A stretch of 33,356 nt of DNA from positions 1 to 33,356 of the forward strand of contig JAOTZB010000007.1 of NCBI GenBank assembly GCA_029861625.1. The letters are read 5' to 3'. Source of the DNA: Acidimicrobiia bacterium (GTDB lineage: Bacteria; Actinomycetota; Acidimicrobiia; Acidimicrobiales; JAHEJN01). Position 1 is the stretch's first letter, and each line of letters opens with the position of its first letter. Below the pieces are notes generated by a model, which was given only the letters and a program-made list of their open reading frames with translations, was not told the DNA's origin and ran no database searches. This document shows, piece by piece, positions 7,420-15,406 of the stretch. A program made the translations under genes and the position numbers.

Positions 7420-8451
7420 TCAGCGTCTCGGTCGACGAGTCGGCGAGGGTCGACCGCGTTTCCGGCGGCGATCGTGCTCCTCCCGTTCGGCGTCCTGGTC
7501 GACTAGCTCCTCGACGAGGCGACGATGTCGCTCGACGCGGTCACCGTCGAGGTCACCCGTCGCCACCGCCGCCTGCACCGCGCATCCCGGCTCTCGATCG
7601 TGCGTGCAATCGCGGAATCGGCAATTCCGGGCCATCTCGCTGATGTCACCGTAGACCCGGTCGACGGCGTCGGCAGCGGCCCACAGACCGATCGAGCGCA
7701 CCCCGGGAGTGTCGATCAGGACGCCACCCCCGGGCAGCACGAACAGCTCCCGGCTGGTCGTCGTGTGCCGGCCCTTTCCGTCGACGTTCCGCACGTCCGC
7801 GATGTCCTGCACATCGGTACCGAGCAGCGCGTTGACGAGCGTCGACTTCCCCGAACCCGAAAGCCCGATGAACACGATCGTCCGACCCGCGATGCGATCG
7901 GCGAGCTCCATCACACCGTCACCCGTCGTTGCCGTGACCCGAACCACATCGACATCGGGGGCCAGCGGCCCGATGACCGCTGCCGCCGCGTCGCCACCGT
8001 CGAGGTCGTTCTTGGCGATGATGATCAGCGGTTCTGCGCCGCTGTCGAAGGCGAGTGCCAGGAATCGTTCGAGTCGAGCCGGCCGCAGCTCCTGGTCGAG
8101 CGCATGCACGATGCCGACCACGTCGACGTTCGCGACGAGCACCTGCTCGGTCAGCCGCTCGGCCGGATCGCGACGCACGATCGCAGTACGCCGTGGCAGG
8201 ACCCGGTCGATGACCGGGCCGAGCTCGTCCTGCACGACCGACACCCAGTCCCCGGTCGCCGGCGCCCGCGCACCCTGGGCTCGTTGCGAGTCCGACAATG
8301 CCCGAATCGCACCATCGGCCGTCACCACGTCGCACTCACCCCGATCGACACGAGCGACGCGGCCGACGACTGCTTCGTCGGTAGCCTCGTCCTGCCAGGC
8401 GCGCGCGACCTCGTCGTCCCAGCCATAGTCGCGAAGCGATGTCGGATCCAC
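7420..8451 (-). CDS. rsgA: Ribosome small-subunit-dependent GTPase RsgA
   Basis: This 343-residue circularly permuted GTPase helps late maturation of the 30S subunit. Domains in order: OB fold (about 25-90, with GDWVSV), GTPase domain with permuted motifs G4 KNDL (147-150), G1 GLSGSGKST (196-204), the HTTTSRE switch (229-235) and G3 DTPG (247-250), then a zinc finger with C277, C282, H284 and C290. The basic C-terminal tail (KRGRPSPTRRPRR) may contact rRNA. The GTG at 8451 is chosen because GAGAAAGG precedes it and the OB fold begins soon after. The frame stays open for over 1 kb further upstream, but that stretch is antisense to the next gene. Confidence 0.92.
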   Translation of the reverse strand: MDPTSLRDYGWDDEVARAWQDEATDEAVVGRVARVDRGECDVVTADGAIRALSDSQRAQGARAPATGDWVSVVQDELGPVIDRVLPRRTAIVRRDPAERLTEQVLVANVDVVGIVHALDQELRPARLERFLALAFDSGAEPLIIIAKNDLDGGDAAAAVIGPLAPDVDVVRVTATTGDGVMELADRIAGRTIVFIGLSGSGKSTLVNALLGTDVQDIADVRNVDGKGRHTTTSRELFVLPGGGVLIDTPGVRSIGLWAAADAVDRVYGDISEMARNCRFRDCTHDREPGCAVQAAVATGDLDGDRVERHRRLVEELVDQDAEREEHDRRRKRGRPSPTRRPRR

Positions 8452-8529
8452 GGGAACCTTTCTCGGTGACTCAGCGTTTCGACTCCAGCACCACCAGCGT
8501 GCCCCACTGTTCGTTGTTCCGCCGAGGAA

Positions 8530-10131
8530 ATGATGCCGACAACCTCCACTCGACCGACCGAAGGGACTGACGCCGACGTTCCGATCCTCGCCGGCGCCGT
8601 GTCCGGATTCATCGCGGCGGGCCTCGCTCTGGGCGTCGCCGAGCTCCTCGCCGGTTTCACCACGAGCGTGCCCCCGATCATCGAGTCGGTCGGCGACTAC
8701 GTGATCGAGAACGGCTGGCAGACTCTCGACAACTGGAGTCGTGAGACCTTCGGGAGTGGCCAGAAGCGAGCGCTCGTCACCGGCATCACCGTCGCCTCGC
8801 TGGTGATCGGGGCGATCACCGGAGTCCTCAGCCGATCTCGACCGATCGTCGGTCCCGTGGTCTTCACACTCTTCGCCGTAGTCGGTGGGCTCGCGGCCAC
8901 CCAGGACGAGCTGGCCAACGCCACGGGCGGTTGGATCGTCTCGATCGTCGCCGGGCTCGCCGGCATGGGCGCGCTGGCGCTCATGTTGCGATCGGCTCGG
9001 CACATCACCCCGACCAGCGACAGCACCAGCCGCCTGAGCACGTTCGTTTCCGAACGTCGGCGATTCCTCACAACCAGCGTCGCTGCGGGATTCACGGGGC
9101 TCTTCAGCGCGATGGTGGGGAACTCGCTCCGACAGCAGCGCAACATCGAGGCCGACCGGGCCGAGCTCGCCACACAGCTCGCTTCCACCGACGCTGCGTC
9201 GCCGGCGACGGCACTGGCACCGAGCGGCAGCCTCGACGACGTGCCCGGCATCTCCAGCCTCGTCACCAGCAACGACGACTTCTACCGCATCGACACGGCC
9301 ATCTCGCCGCCGCTTCTCGACCCCGACACCTGGACGCTCTCGATCGATGGCATGGTCGATGATCCCTACGAGCTGTCGTTCAGCGACCTGCTGGACATGG
9401 ACGTCGTCGAGGCGCCCGTCACCTTGTCGTGCGTCTCGAACGAGATCGGCGGCAATCTCGTCGGCAACGCGATCTGGCGGGGCGTTCCGCTCATCGACGT
9501 ATTGGAGCGGGCCGGTGTCCACGATGACGCCACCCAGATCGTCGGCCGATCGGCTGACGGGTGGACAGCCGGGTTCCCGACGGCCGCGGCATCCGATGGC
9601 CGGACTGCCCTCGTGGCGTTCGCGATGAACGGCGAACCGCTGCCGCTGTCACACGGATTTCCCGCTCGCCTCGTGGTGGCGGGGCTGTACGGCTACGTGT
9701 CGGCCACGAAGTGGCTCACCGAGATCGAGCTCACCACGTGGGACGACTTCGACGGCTTCTGGATTCCCCGCGGCTGGGCCAAGGAAGGTCCGATCAAGAC
9801 GCAGTCACGCATCGACGTCCCCCGCCGGGGCGACCGCATCACCCCCGGTCCGACCGCCATCGCCGGTGTCGCATGGGCCCCGACCCGCTCGGTCGGCAAG
9901 GTCGAGGTCCGTATCGACGAGGGCTCGTGGATCGAGGCGAGCCTGAGCGACGAGCTCAGCGACGAGTCCTGGCGGCAGTGGTTCCACGAGTGGGACGCGA
10001 CACCAGGCGATCACGTCATCCAGGTGCGGAGCACCGATGGCGAAGGGGAGACGCAGACCGCCGAGCTCGCCGATCCCCGACCCGACGGTGCCACCGGGTG
10101 GCACACCGTCGCGGTCCGAGTCGAGGACTGA
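8530..10131 (+). CDS. Membrane-anchored sulfite-oxidase-like molybdopterin oxidoreductase
   Basis: This 533-residue protein has an N-terminal membrane module and a C-terminal catalytic domain outside the membrane. Hydrophobic helices lie near residues 18-43, 80-101, 106-122 and 134-153. A twin-arginine-like motif ERRRFLTTSVAAG at about 175-187 precedes a fifth hydrophobic stretch. The molybdopterin domain (about 255-420) has the Mo-ligand C301 in TLSCVSNEIGG, and GWAKEGPIKTQSRIDVP leads into the Ig-like dimerisation domain (about 425-533). The substrate is unknown; family members oxidise sulfite or reduce methionine sulfoxide and similar compounds. ATG 8530 and 8533 are both possible; GAGG at 8524 is better spaced for 8533. 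It is divergent from rsgA. Confidence 0.88.
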   Translation: MMPTTSTRPTEGTDADVPILAGAVSGFIAAGLALGVAELLAGFTTSVPPIIESVGDYVIENGWQTLDNWSRETFGSGQKRALVTGITVASLVIGAITGVLSRSRPIVGPVVFTLFAVVGGLAATQDELANATGGWIVSIVAGLAGMGALALMLRSARHITPTSDSTSRLSTFVSERRRFLTTSVAAGFTGLFSAMVGNSLRQQRNIEADRAELATQLASTDAASPATALAPSGSLDDVPGISSLVTSNDDFYRIDTAISPPLLDPDTWTLSIDGMVDDPYELSFSDLLDMDVVEAPVTLSCVSNEIGGNLVGNAIWRGVPLIDVLERAGVHDDATQIVGRSADGWTAGFPTAAASDGRTALVAFAMNGEPLPLSHGFPARLVVAGLYGYVSATKWLTEIELTTWDDFDGFWIPRGWAKEGPIKTQSRIDVPRRGDRITPGPTAIAGVAWAPTRSVGKVEVRIDEGSWIEASLSDELSDESWRQWFHEWDATPGDHVIQVRSTDGEGETQTAELADPRPDGATGWHTVAVRVED

Positions 10132-10136
10132 CCCCC

Positions 10137-10162
10137 AGCCGACGCCGGGCGCCGTGCCGGCT
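10137..10162. terminator. Imperfect GC-rich hairpin between convergent genes
   Basis: AGCCG at 10137 pairs with CGGCT ending at 10162, and the stem continues past one mismatch. It lies just past the molybdoenzyme stop and touches the end of the convergent gene. There is no T-tract. Confidence 0.28.
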
Positions 10163-10545
10163 CAGCCCTCGACGGCGCCACCCGGGGAATCAGCGCGCCG
10201 GTCGCGACCCGAGAGCAGCCCGACCACCGAGTCGATGTTGCGGTGCAGCTCGGTGACGGTCTGACCGACCAACCCGGCACCCGGGACCGCGTCACGCATC
10301 TCGGCGAGCTGCTTTTCGACCGCCATCGCGGCCTGGTCGAGCTGACGCATGGCATCGGTCAGCCCGCTGTTGTCGGCGTGTCGCATCATTGTCTCGATGC
10401 CGACTGTGGCGTACTCGAGTCGCTCGGTTATGCGCTGCAGGTCGCTGATCGCCTCGCGGAACCGTCTCAGCGAGTCCGGCAACGTCGCCAGCTCGGCCGA
10501 GAGGTCCTTGCGCCACGTCCCGATTCGGTCGATTCGCTCCCCCAC
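10162..10545 (-). CDS. Small helical (coiled-coil) protein, function unknown
   Basis: This ~127-residue soluble protein is almost wholly alpha-helical with heptad-like spacing (LRRFREAISDLQRITERLEY, LDQAAMAVEKQLAEM, TVTELHRNIDSVVGLL). It has no signal peptide, membrane segment or enzyme motif. It could be a structural or scaffolding protein; I do not recognise a family. An upstream in-frame GTG exists at 10563. I prefer GTG at 10545 because a TAGTGT box lies exactly 7 bases before it, the leaderless arrangement seen at several other genes here. It is downstream of the CoA lyase on the same strand, with the internal promoter allowing independent expression. Confidence 0.65.
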   Translation of the reverse strand: MGERIDRIGTWRKDLSAELATLPDSLRRFREAISDLQRITERLEYATVGIETMMRHADNSGLTDAMRQLDQAAMAVEKQLAEMRDAVPGAGLVGQTVTELHRNIDSVVGLLSGRDRRADSPGGAVEG

Positions 10546-10552
10546 ACCGCCG

Positions 10553-10558
10553 ACACTA
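10553..10558 (-). promoter_or_regulatory. Leaderless -10 box that selects the 10545 start
   Basis: TAGTGT on the minus strand, 7 bases before the in-frame GTG at 10545. If it is used, the first six codons from the GTG at 10563 are not translated. Confidence 0.45.
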
Positions 10559-10599
10559 TCCACCTGACCGCGATCCGGTCACCAACCGGGCCCGACCGG

Positions 10600-11541
10600 T
10601 CAACCCGTGGAGCGGATCATCCCGCTGCGCTCACCCCTCGCTGCGATCTTCAGGCAGACCTTGCGTGACGCCTCGTCGATCATCTCGTCGCCGTACATGA
10701 CCGCGCCCTTGCGATCGCCGGTGGTCGTCGCCTGGGCGTAGGTCTCGAGGATGGCCAACGCCTTGTCGTACTGCTCCTGTGTCGGCGAGAACATCTCGTT
10801 CAGGATCGTGATCTGATCGGGATGCAGCGCCCACTTGCCGTCGAATCCGAGCTCCATCGCCCGGCGTGTGTAGTCACGGAATCCCTCGGGATCTCGAACC
10901 TTGACGTAGGGACCGTCGATGACCTGGAGCCCGTTGGCCCGGCCCGCCATCAAGATCTTGACGAACACGTAGTGGAAGTAGTCGCCGGGATAGCCGGGTA
11001 TGTCGAGACCGCCGCCGAGCGACGGCATCTCCATCGACGCCGACATGTCGACCGGCCCGAGGATCACCGTCTCGAGGCGCGACGATGCTGCACAGATCTC
11101 CTCGACGTCGATCATGCCCCGCGCGGTCTCGATCTGGGCCTCGATCCCGATGTGGCCGATCGGGAGGCCGGCGTTCTCCTCGACCTGTCGCAGGACCATG
11201 TCGGCGGCGACGACCTCGGCTGCGGACTCGACCTTCGGCAACATGATCTCGTCGAGGCGCTCCCCGGCGTTGCCGACCACCGTCGTGATGTCGCCGACCG
11301 TCCACTTCGTGTCCCAGGCGTTGACCCGCACGCACAGGACCTTCTCGCCCCAGTCCTGATCGCGCACTGCGGTGACGACCTTGTCCCGCGCCGATTCCTT
11401 CTCGAGGGGCGAGACGGAGTCCTCCATGTCGAGAAAGACCATGTCGGCGTCGAGCGTCGGGCCCTTGGCGAGCATCTTCTCGCTGGCGCCCGGCACCGAC
11501 AGACACGACCGTCTCGGGAGCTCTCGGGTGCGTGCAGACAT
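10600..11541 (-). CDS. CoA-ester lyase, HpcH/HpaI (CitE-like) family
   Basis: This 313-residue TIM-barrel Mg-dependent lyase or aldolase is of the citrate-lyase-beta/malyl-CoA-lyase type. It cleaves a 3-hydroxyacyl-CoA such as malyl-, methylmalyl- or citramalyl-CoA to acetyl-CoA or a homologue plus an oxoacid. Signatures are RRSCLSVPGASEKMLAKGP, DMVFLDMEDSVSP (acidic metal-site region), VLCVRVNAWDT (substrate Arg), EIMLPKVES, IEAQIETARGM, ILGPVDMSASM and GKWALHPDQI. The length is normal. The ATG at 11541 is one base after the stop of the MaoC gene, so they form a coupled pair. The mycobacterial Rv2499c-Rv2498c pair has the same MaoC-CitE order, which makes citramalyl-CoA or HMG-type substrates plausible by analogy. 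Confidence 0.88.
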   Translation of the reverse strand: MSARTRELPRRSCLSVPGASEKMLAKGPTLDADMVFLDMEDSVSPLEKESARDKVVTAVRDQDWGEKVLCVRVNAWDTKWTVGDITTVVGNAGERLDEIMLPKVESAAEVVAADMVLRQVEENAGLPIGHIGIEAQIETARGMIDVEEICAASSRLETVILGPVDMSASMEMPSLGGGLDIPGYPGDYFHYVFVKILMAGRANGLQVIDGPYVKVRDPEGFRDYTRRAMELGFDGKWALHPDQITILNEMFSPTQEQYDKALAILETYAQATTTGDRKGAVMYGDEMIDEASRKVCLKIAARGERSGMIRSTG

Positions 11542-11542
11542 G

Positions 11543-12058
11543 TCAGTCCTCCCAGATGTCGGACCCGTAGGGCCGCTTGCGTTCGGGCGCATGCTCGCGT
11601 TTCCACACCAGCACCTTTCGGCGGAAGTAACAGACCTCGTCGCCGTGTTGGTTGAGCCCCTTGGTCTCCACGCCGACGACGCCGCGATCGGGCTTCGACG
11701 ACGACTCACGGACATCGAGCACCCGGGTCTCCGCGTAGATCGTGTCGCCGTGGAAGGTCGGCTTCGAGTGTCGCAAGGTCTCGATCTCGAGGTTGGCGAT
11801 CGCGGCACCGCTCACGTCGGGAACCGACATCCCCAACACGAGCGAGTAGACGAGGTTGCCGACGACCACGTTCTGGCCGTGGACCGTCTCGTGCTGCGCG
11901 AACCACTCGTTGGTGTGGAGCGGATGGTGGTTCATGGTGATCATGCAGAACAGATGATCGTCGGCTTCGGTGATCGTCTTGCCCGGCCAGTGCCGGTACA
12001 CGTCGCCGGGGCGGAAATCCTCGAGATATCGGCCGAACGGCCGTTCGTGCACGGTCAT
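11543..12058 (-). CDS. MaoC-like hot-dog CoA hydratase
   Basis: This 171-residue single hot-dog enzyme is of the (R)-hydratase/mesaconyl-CoA hydratase type. It opens with FGRYLEDFRPGDVYRHWPGK, then TITEADDHLFCMITMNHHPL and H48, the position of the catalytic His. The usual GDxNPxH reads MNHHPLH, so Asn43 stands where Asp is common; this variant occurs in the actinobacterial group that pairs with CitE-like lyases. The strand GNLVYSLVLGMSVPDVSG and the C-terminal GDEVCYFRRKVLVWKRE complete the fold. GAGGAACT is a good ribosome site before the ATG at 12058. With the lyase it would hydrate an unsaturated dicarboxyl-CoA that is then cleaved. Confidence 0.87.
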   Translation of the reverse strand: MTVHERPFGRYLEDFRPGDVYRHWPGKTITEADDHLFCMITMNHHPLHTNEWFAQHETVHGQNVVVGNLVYSLVLGMSVPDVSGAAIANLEIETLRHSKPTFHGDTIYAETRVLDVRESSSKPDRGVVGVETKGLNQHGDEVCYFRRKVLVWKREHAPERKRPYGSDIWED

Positions 12059-12211
12059 CGGGAAGTTCCTCGCGTCGCCGAACCGCCAGTTTTCTAGGCG
12101 AATCGGTTGTCACCCACCAACTCACGGCGGCGCCGTCACCTCGGTTTTCTCGATTTCGTCGCGACTTTCCCGGAGCCACAACGTCAGGACTGCGAAGCGA
12201 AAGGACCCGCC

Positions 12212-13048
12212 ATGACCAAACGTTCCCCCGCGATCACGACGTCGATCGCGCTGTTCGCCCTCGGCGTCGTCGTCCTCAGCGCCTATGGCGCGCTGACGAT
12301 CAACTGGCCGTGGAACAAGCTCCCCGACGTCGCGTCCAACGAGGTGACGGTCACCTACGACGCTCCTGCCCGCATCGTCGAGATCGAACCGATCGGGCTC
12401 GATTGCCGAGCCCGGGTGCATGCCGAGGTTCCGGTGAACGGCCGCAAGGAGCATTCGGTGTTCGGGCAGGTCTACCGCACCGACACGGTCGAGGTGCTCG
12501 CCATCGGCGACATCGACACGTGTCTCAGCGCCGACGCCGTCGAGATCACCGAGACGGCCCCGGGAAGCGTGCGGGTCACGATTCCCGCCGAGTCGATCCA
12601 ATTCGTCCGGCCTCGTGTCGATGCCATCGCAACCCAGGACAGCGTCCGCTTCGACAAGGGATTCGTCGGCAAGCTCACCGACGCCCTTCCCTGGGTCAGT
12701 GACCAAGAGGGTCTGACGCCTGCCGGCTACGCCTTCGCCCAGACCGTCATCGGCGGAAGCGAATGCATGGAACAGGCGTATGAGCTCACGAAGTCGGTGC
12801 TGCTCGATGCCTATGCCGAGCAGGCCACGGGATTGGGGCTCGGCCAGGCTGCCGTCGAGGTGCAGATCGTCGGTGAGCCCGACTTCGCGCAGAACGACAT
12901 CGGTGCCGACCTAGGTGACTTCGACTTCCGCACCGATGACGACTCCGTGTTCTGCGAGGTGACGGCCGATCCGAGCGACGGTCTCGACCCGATCCCGACA
13001 CCCGACCCGGTCCCCGAACACGCCGACCCCCGGACTTCGTCGACCTGA
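12212..13048 (+). CDS. Membrane-anchored DUF4230-like protein
   Basis: This 278-residue protein has one N-terminal transmembrane helix (about 8-29) and an extracytoplasmic domain. The body shows the DUF4230 pattern as I know it: strand-rich core, SVRVTIPAESIQFVRPRVD, an FDKGFVGKL segment, then a helix-rich EQAYELTKSVLLDAYAEQ. It ends in an acidic Pro/Thr-rich tail. Four cysteines (in GLDCRAR, DTCLS, SECMEQ and VFCEV) could form disulfides outside the cell. GAAAGGA precedes the ATG at 12212. No function is known for the family. It is divergent from the MaoC gene and 33 bases upstream of the acyl-CoA synthetase, which has its own promoter. Confidence 0.6.
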   Translation: MTKRSPAITTSIALFALGVVVLSAYGALTINWPWNKLPDVASNEVTVTYDAPARIVEIEPIGLDCRARVHAEVPVNGRKEHSVFGQVYRTDTVEVLAIGDIDTCLSADAVEITETAPGSVRVTIPAESIQFVRPRVDAIATQDSVRFDKGFVGKLTDALPWVSDQEGLTPAGYAFAQTVIGGSECMEQAYELTKSVLLDAYAEQATGLGLGQAAVEVQIVGEPDFAQNDIGADLGDFDFRTDDDSVFCEVTADPSDGLDPIPTPDPVPEHADPRTSST

Positions 13049-13067
13049 CCGCGGACGCGGCGCGACC

Positions 13068-13073
13068 TAGTCT
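13068..13073 (+). promoter_or_regulatory. Leaderless -10 box for the acyl-CoA synthetase
   Basis: TAGTCT ends 8 bases before the ATG at 13082. There is no Shine-Dalgarno, which supports a leaderless mRNA. Confidence 0.45.
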
Positions 13074-13081
13074 GTCCGCCG

Positions 13082-14662
13082 ATGACCGAGACAGCCGAAG
13101 AACATCAGCGACAGCACTATCCCGGGAGCCACGCCGCGTCCGAGCCCGACAAGGCCGCGGTGGTCATGGCACCCGGTGGTGAGATCGTCACCTACGCCGA
13201 GCTCGACGAGCTCGCGAATCGCCTCTCGCAGCTCCTGCGGACCGTCGGCCTCGAACGCGGCGACCACGTGGCGTTCTGCTTGGAGAACCGGGCCGAGTTC
13301 CTGCCCATCGCCTGGGGATGCCACTACGCCGGCGTGTACTACACGGCCATCAGCTCTCGGCTCACCTCCGAGGAGCTGTCCTACATCATCAACGACTGCG
13401 GCGCGAAGGCGTTCATCACCTCTCCCTCCAGGGCCGATGTCGTGGCAGAGATCGTCGACGACATCCCGGACGTGAAGCTGCGGCTGAGCGTCGGTGGCAT
13501 CGTCGACGGCTTCGAGTCGTTCGAGGACGCCATTGCCGCGTGTCCGGCCGAGCCGCTCGCCGACCGGCTCGAGTCCACCGACATGTTGTACAGCTCCGGC
13601 ACGACCGGCCGACCGAAGGGCGTGAAGGTCCCCATGCCGGACGCGCCGCTCGGCACGGCCAACCCGCTCCTCCAGCTCGCGTCCGCGCTCTTCGGCGTCG
13701 ACCACGACGCCGTGTACCTGTCACCGGCGCCCCTCTACCACTCGGCACCACTGCGATTCTGCATGGCCGTGCACCGGGTGGGCGGGACGGTCATCGCCAT
13801 GGAGCGCTTCGACCCCGAGCACGCGCTGCGTCTCATCGAGCAGTACCGGGTGACCACCAGCCAGTGGGTGCCGACGATGTTCGTGCGAATGCTCAAGCTG
13901 CCCGAGGGCACCAGGTCCCAGTACGACATCTCGAGCCTCCGGGTGGCGATCCACGCCGCCGCACCGTGCCCGGTCGCCGTCAAGGAGCAGATGATCGACT
14001 GGTGGGGCCCGGTGTTGCACGAGTACTACGCCGGTACCGAGGGCAACGGGTTCTGCTACACCGGCTCCGAGGACTGGCTGGCCCACAAGGGAACCGTCGG
14101 CAGACCGCTCATCGGCGAGCTGCACATCGTCGACGACCACGGCAACGAGGTCCCAGCCGGCACCGAGGGCACCATCTACTTCGGCGGTGGTGGTGGCTTC
14201 GAGTACCACAACGACGTTGAGAAGACGCACGGCTCCCGGCACCCGGCGGGGTGGTCGACACTGGGCGACGTCGGCAAGGTCGACGAGGACGGCTTCTTGT
14301 ACCTCACCGACCGCAAGGCCTACATGATCATCTCCGGCGGGGTGAACATCTATCCCCAGGAGACCGAGAACATCCTCACCATGCACCCCGACGTCTTCGA
14401 CGTCGCGGTGATCGGGGTTCCCAACGACGACTTCGGCGAGGAGGTCAAGGCCGTCGTGCAGCCGGTGACGATGCCGGCCGACGACGACGCGTCGGCCGCG
14501 CTCGAGCGAATCCTCATCGCGTACTGCCGCGACCACCTGGCCGACGTGAAGTGCCCCCGTTCCGTCGACTTCCGTCCCGAGCTGCCGCGCCATCCGACCG
14601 GCAAGCTGTACAAGCGCCTGTTGAAGGACGAGTACTGGTCCGGCCGCGAGACCCGGATCTGA
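13082..14662 (+). CDS. Acyl-CoA synthetase (AMP-binding, FadD-like)
   Basis: This 526-residue ANL-superfamily enzyme activates a carboxylic acid with ATP and CoA through an acyl-adenylate. Motifs: the phosphate-binding loop YSSGTTGRPKG at 170-180, HEYYAGTEGNGF (A5-like), STLGDVGKVDEDGFLYLTDR (A7) with the hinge, MIISGGVNIYPQE (A8), and the C-terminal lysine in HPTGKLYKRLLKDEY (A10). All key residues are intact and the length is normal. The substrate-pocket residues do not let me name the acid. With the nearby MaoC-lyase pair and the fad genes it fits a carboxylic-acid catabolism region. Its end is 9 bases from the convergent 14672 gene. Confidence 0.93.
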   Translation: MTETAEEHQRQHYPGSHAASEPDKAAVVMAPGGEIVTYAELDELANRLSQLLRTVGLERGDHVAFCLENRAEFLPIAWGCHYAGVYYTAISSRLTSEELSYIINDCGAKAFITSPSRADVVAEIVDDIPDVKLRLSVGGIVDGFESFEDAIAACPAEPLADRLESTDMLYSSGTTGRPKGVKVPMPDAPLGTANPLLQLASALFGVDHDAVYLSPAPLYHSAPLRFCMAVHRVGGTVIAMERFDPEHALRLIEQYRVTTSQWVPTMFVRMLKLPEGTRSQYDISSLRVAIHAAAPCPVAVKEQMIDWWGPVLHEYYAGTEGNGFCYTGSEDWLAHKGTVGRPLIGELHIVDDHGNEVPAGTEGTIYFGGGGGFEYHNDVEKTHGSRHPAGWSTLGDVGKVDEDGFLYLTDRKAYMIISGGVNIYPQETENILTMHPDVFDVAVIGVPNDDFGEEVKAVVQPVTMPADDDASAALERILIAYCRDHLADVKCPRSVDFRPELPRHPTGKLYKRLLKDEYWSGRETRI

Positions 14663-14671
14663 GCCCGTCGG

Positions 14672-15391
14672 CTACGAGAGCAGCGCTCGGGCCCGGCGGA
14701 AGAACTCGACCACGGTGGCCACCGGGTCGTCGCCCGCGTCGATCTCACTGCGCGGCAGCACCGCACCCGTGTAACCCTCGGCCGACCAGAACGTATCCGT
14801 GACGGCGTCGCCGATACGGTCGGGCCACCACACGCTCACGTACGCGTACGGCTCATCGCTGCCACCGTCGCCAGGCGAGCCGCCGTAGGACGCCCGGTGG
14901 TCCTCGTCGCCGATCTCGATGGAGGGATCGAAGTGGCCCGGCCAGAGCTGCACCTCGCTCGGGTCGACCGACTCGGCGTCGGTGCGCACGATCTCGAGCG
15001 CCTCGGACGCGAGCTGCCACCACGATGCGAGGTAGGCGACCGCTTCGGCGTCGATACCGAGGTCTTCGTCGAGATCGCCCGCCGGTGGCGAGTCATGCTC
15101 GGCGGCCGTCTCGAGATCGACCTTCGATCCGATGAACTCGGCGGCGGCGTTCATCGAGGTGATGGGGGTGCGGCGCGACGACTCGCCTTCGTCGACGACG
15201 AGATCTGGGCCGTCGACGCGAACCCGAATGCCGTCGCCGAACACCGGCGTGCCGAACCCGCCGGGCGTGGCGCGCAGGCCGAATCGTCCCGTGACCTGGT
15301 GTCGTGCCGGCGCGACGACGTAGGTCGCGAACCGATGGAGCGCGACCCTGGTCGTGACGAGAGATGCCGGTGGTGTTCCGAGGGTGGGCAC
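14672..15391 (-). CDS. Conserved actinobacterial protein of unknown function
   Basis: This 239-residue soluble protein has no signal peptide. Its strongest blocks are HQVTGRFGLRATPGGFGTPV, VQLWPGHFDPSIEI, SYGGSPGDGG followed by EPYAYVSVWW, and a C-terminal VATVVEFFRRAR helix. The LWPxHFD and Y-G-x-SPGD blocks recur in a family of unnamed actinobacterial proteins I have seen before, with no assigned function. The start is GTG at 15391, preceded by AGGAG at 15398-15402. It begins 15 bases after the stop of the Rieske-thiamine-diphosphate gene and so is probably the last gene of that operon. The central part is unusually acidic. Confidence 0.72.
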   Translation of the reverse strand: MPTLGTPPASLVTTRVALHRFATYVVAPARHQVTGRFGLRATPGGFGTPVFGDGIRVRVDGPDLVVDEGESSRRTPITSMNAAAEFIGSKVDLETAAEHDSPPAGDLDEDLGIDAEAVAYLASWWQLASEALEIVRTDAESVDPSEVQLWPGHFDPSIEIGDEDHRASYGGSPGDGGSDEPYAYVSVWWPDRIGDAVTDTFWSAEGYTGAVLPRSEIDAGDDPVATVVEFFRRARALLS

Positions 15392-15406
15392 AGGGAGCTC
15401 CTTCGC

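Noticed and set aside
8452-9522. Upstream extension of the rsgA frame by over 350 codons
   Set aside because: The stretch is antisense to the molybdoenzyme, has no family similarity, and a GTG with a proper ribosome site exists at 8451.
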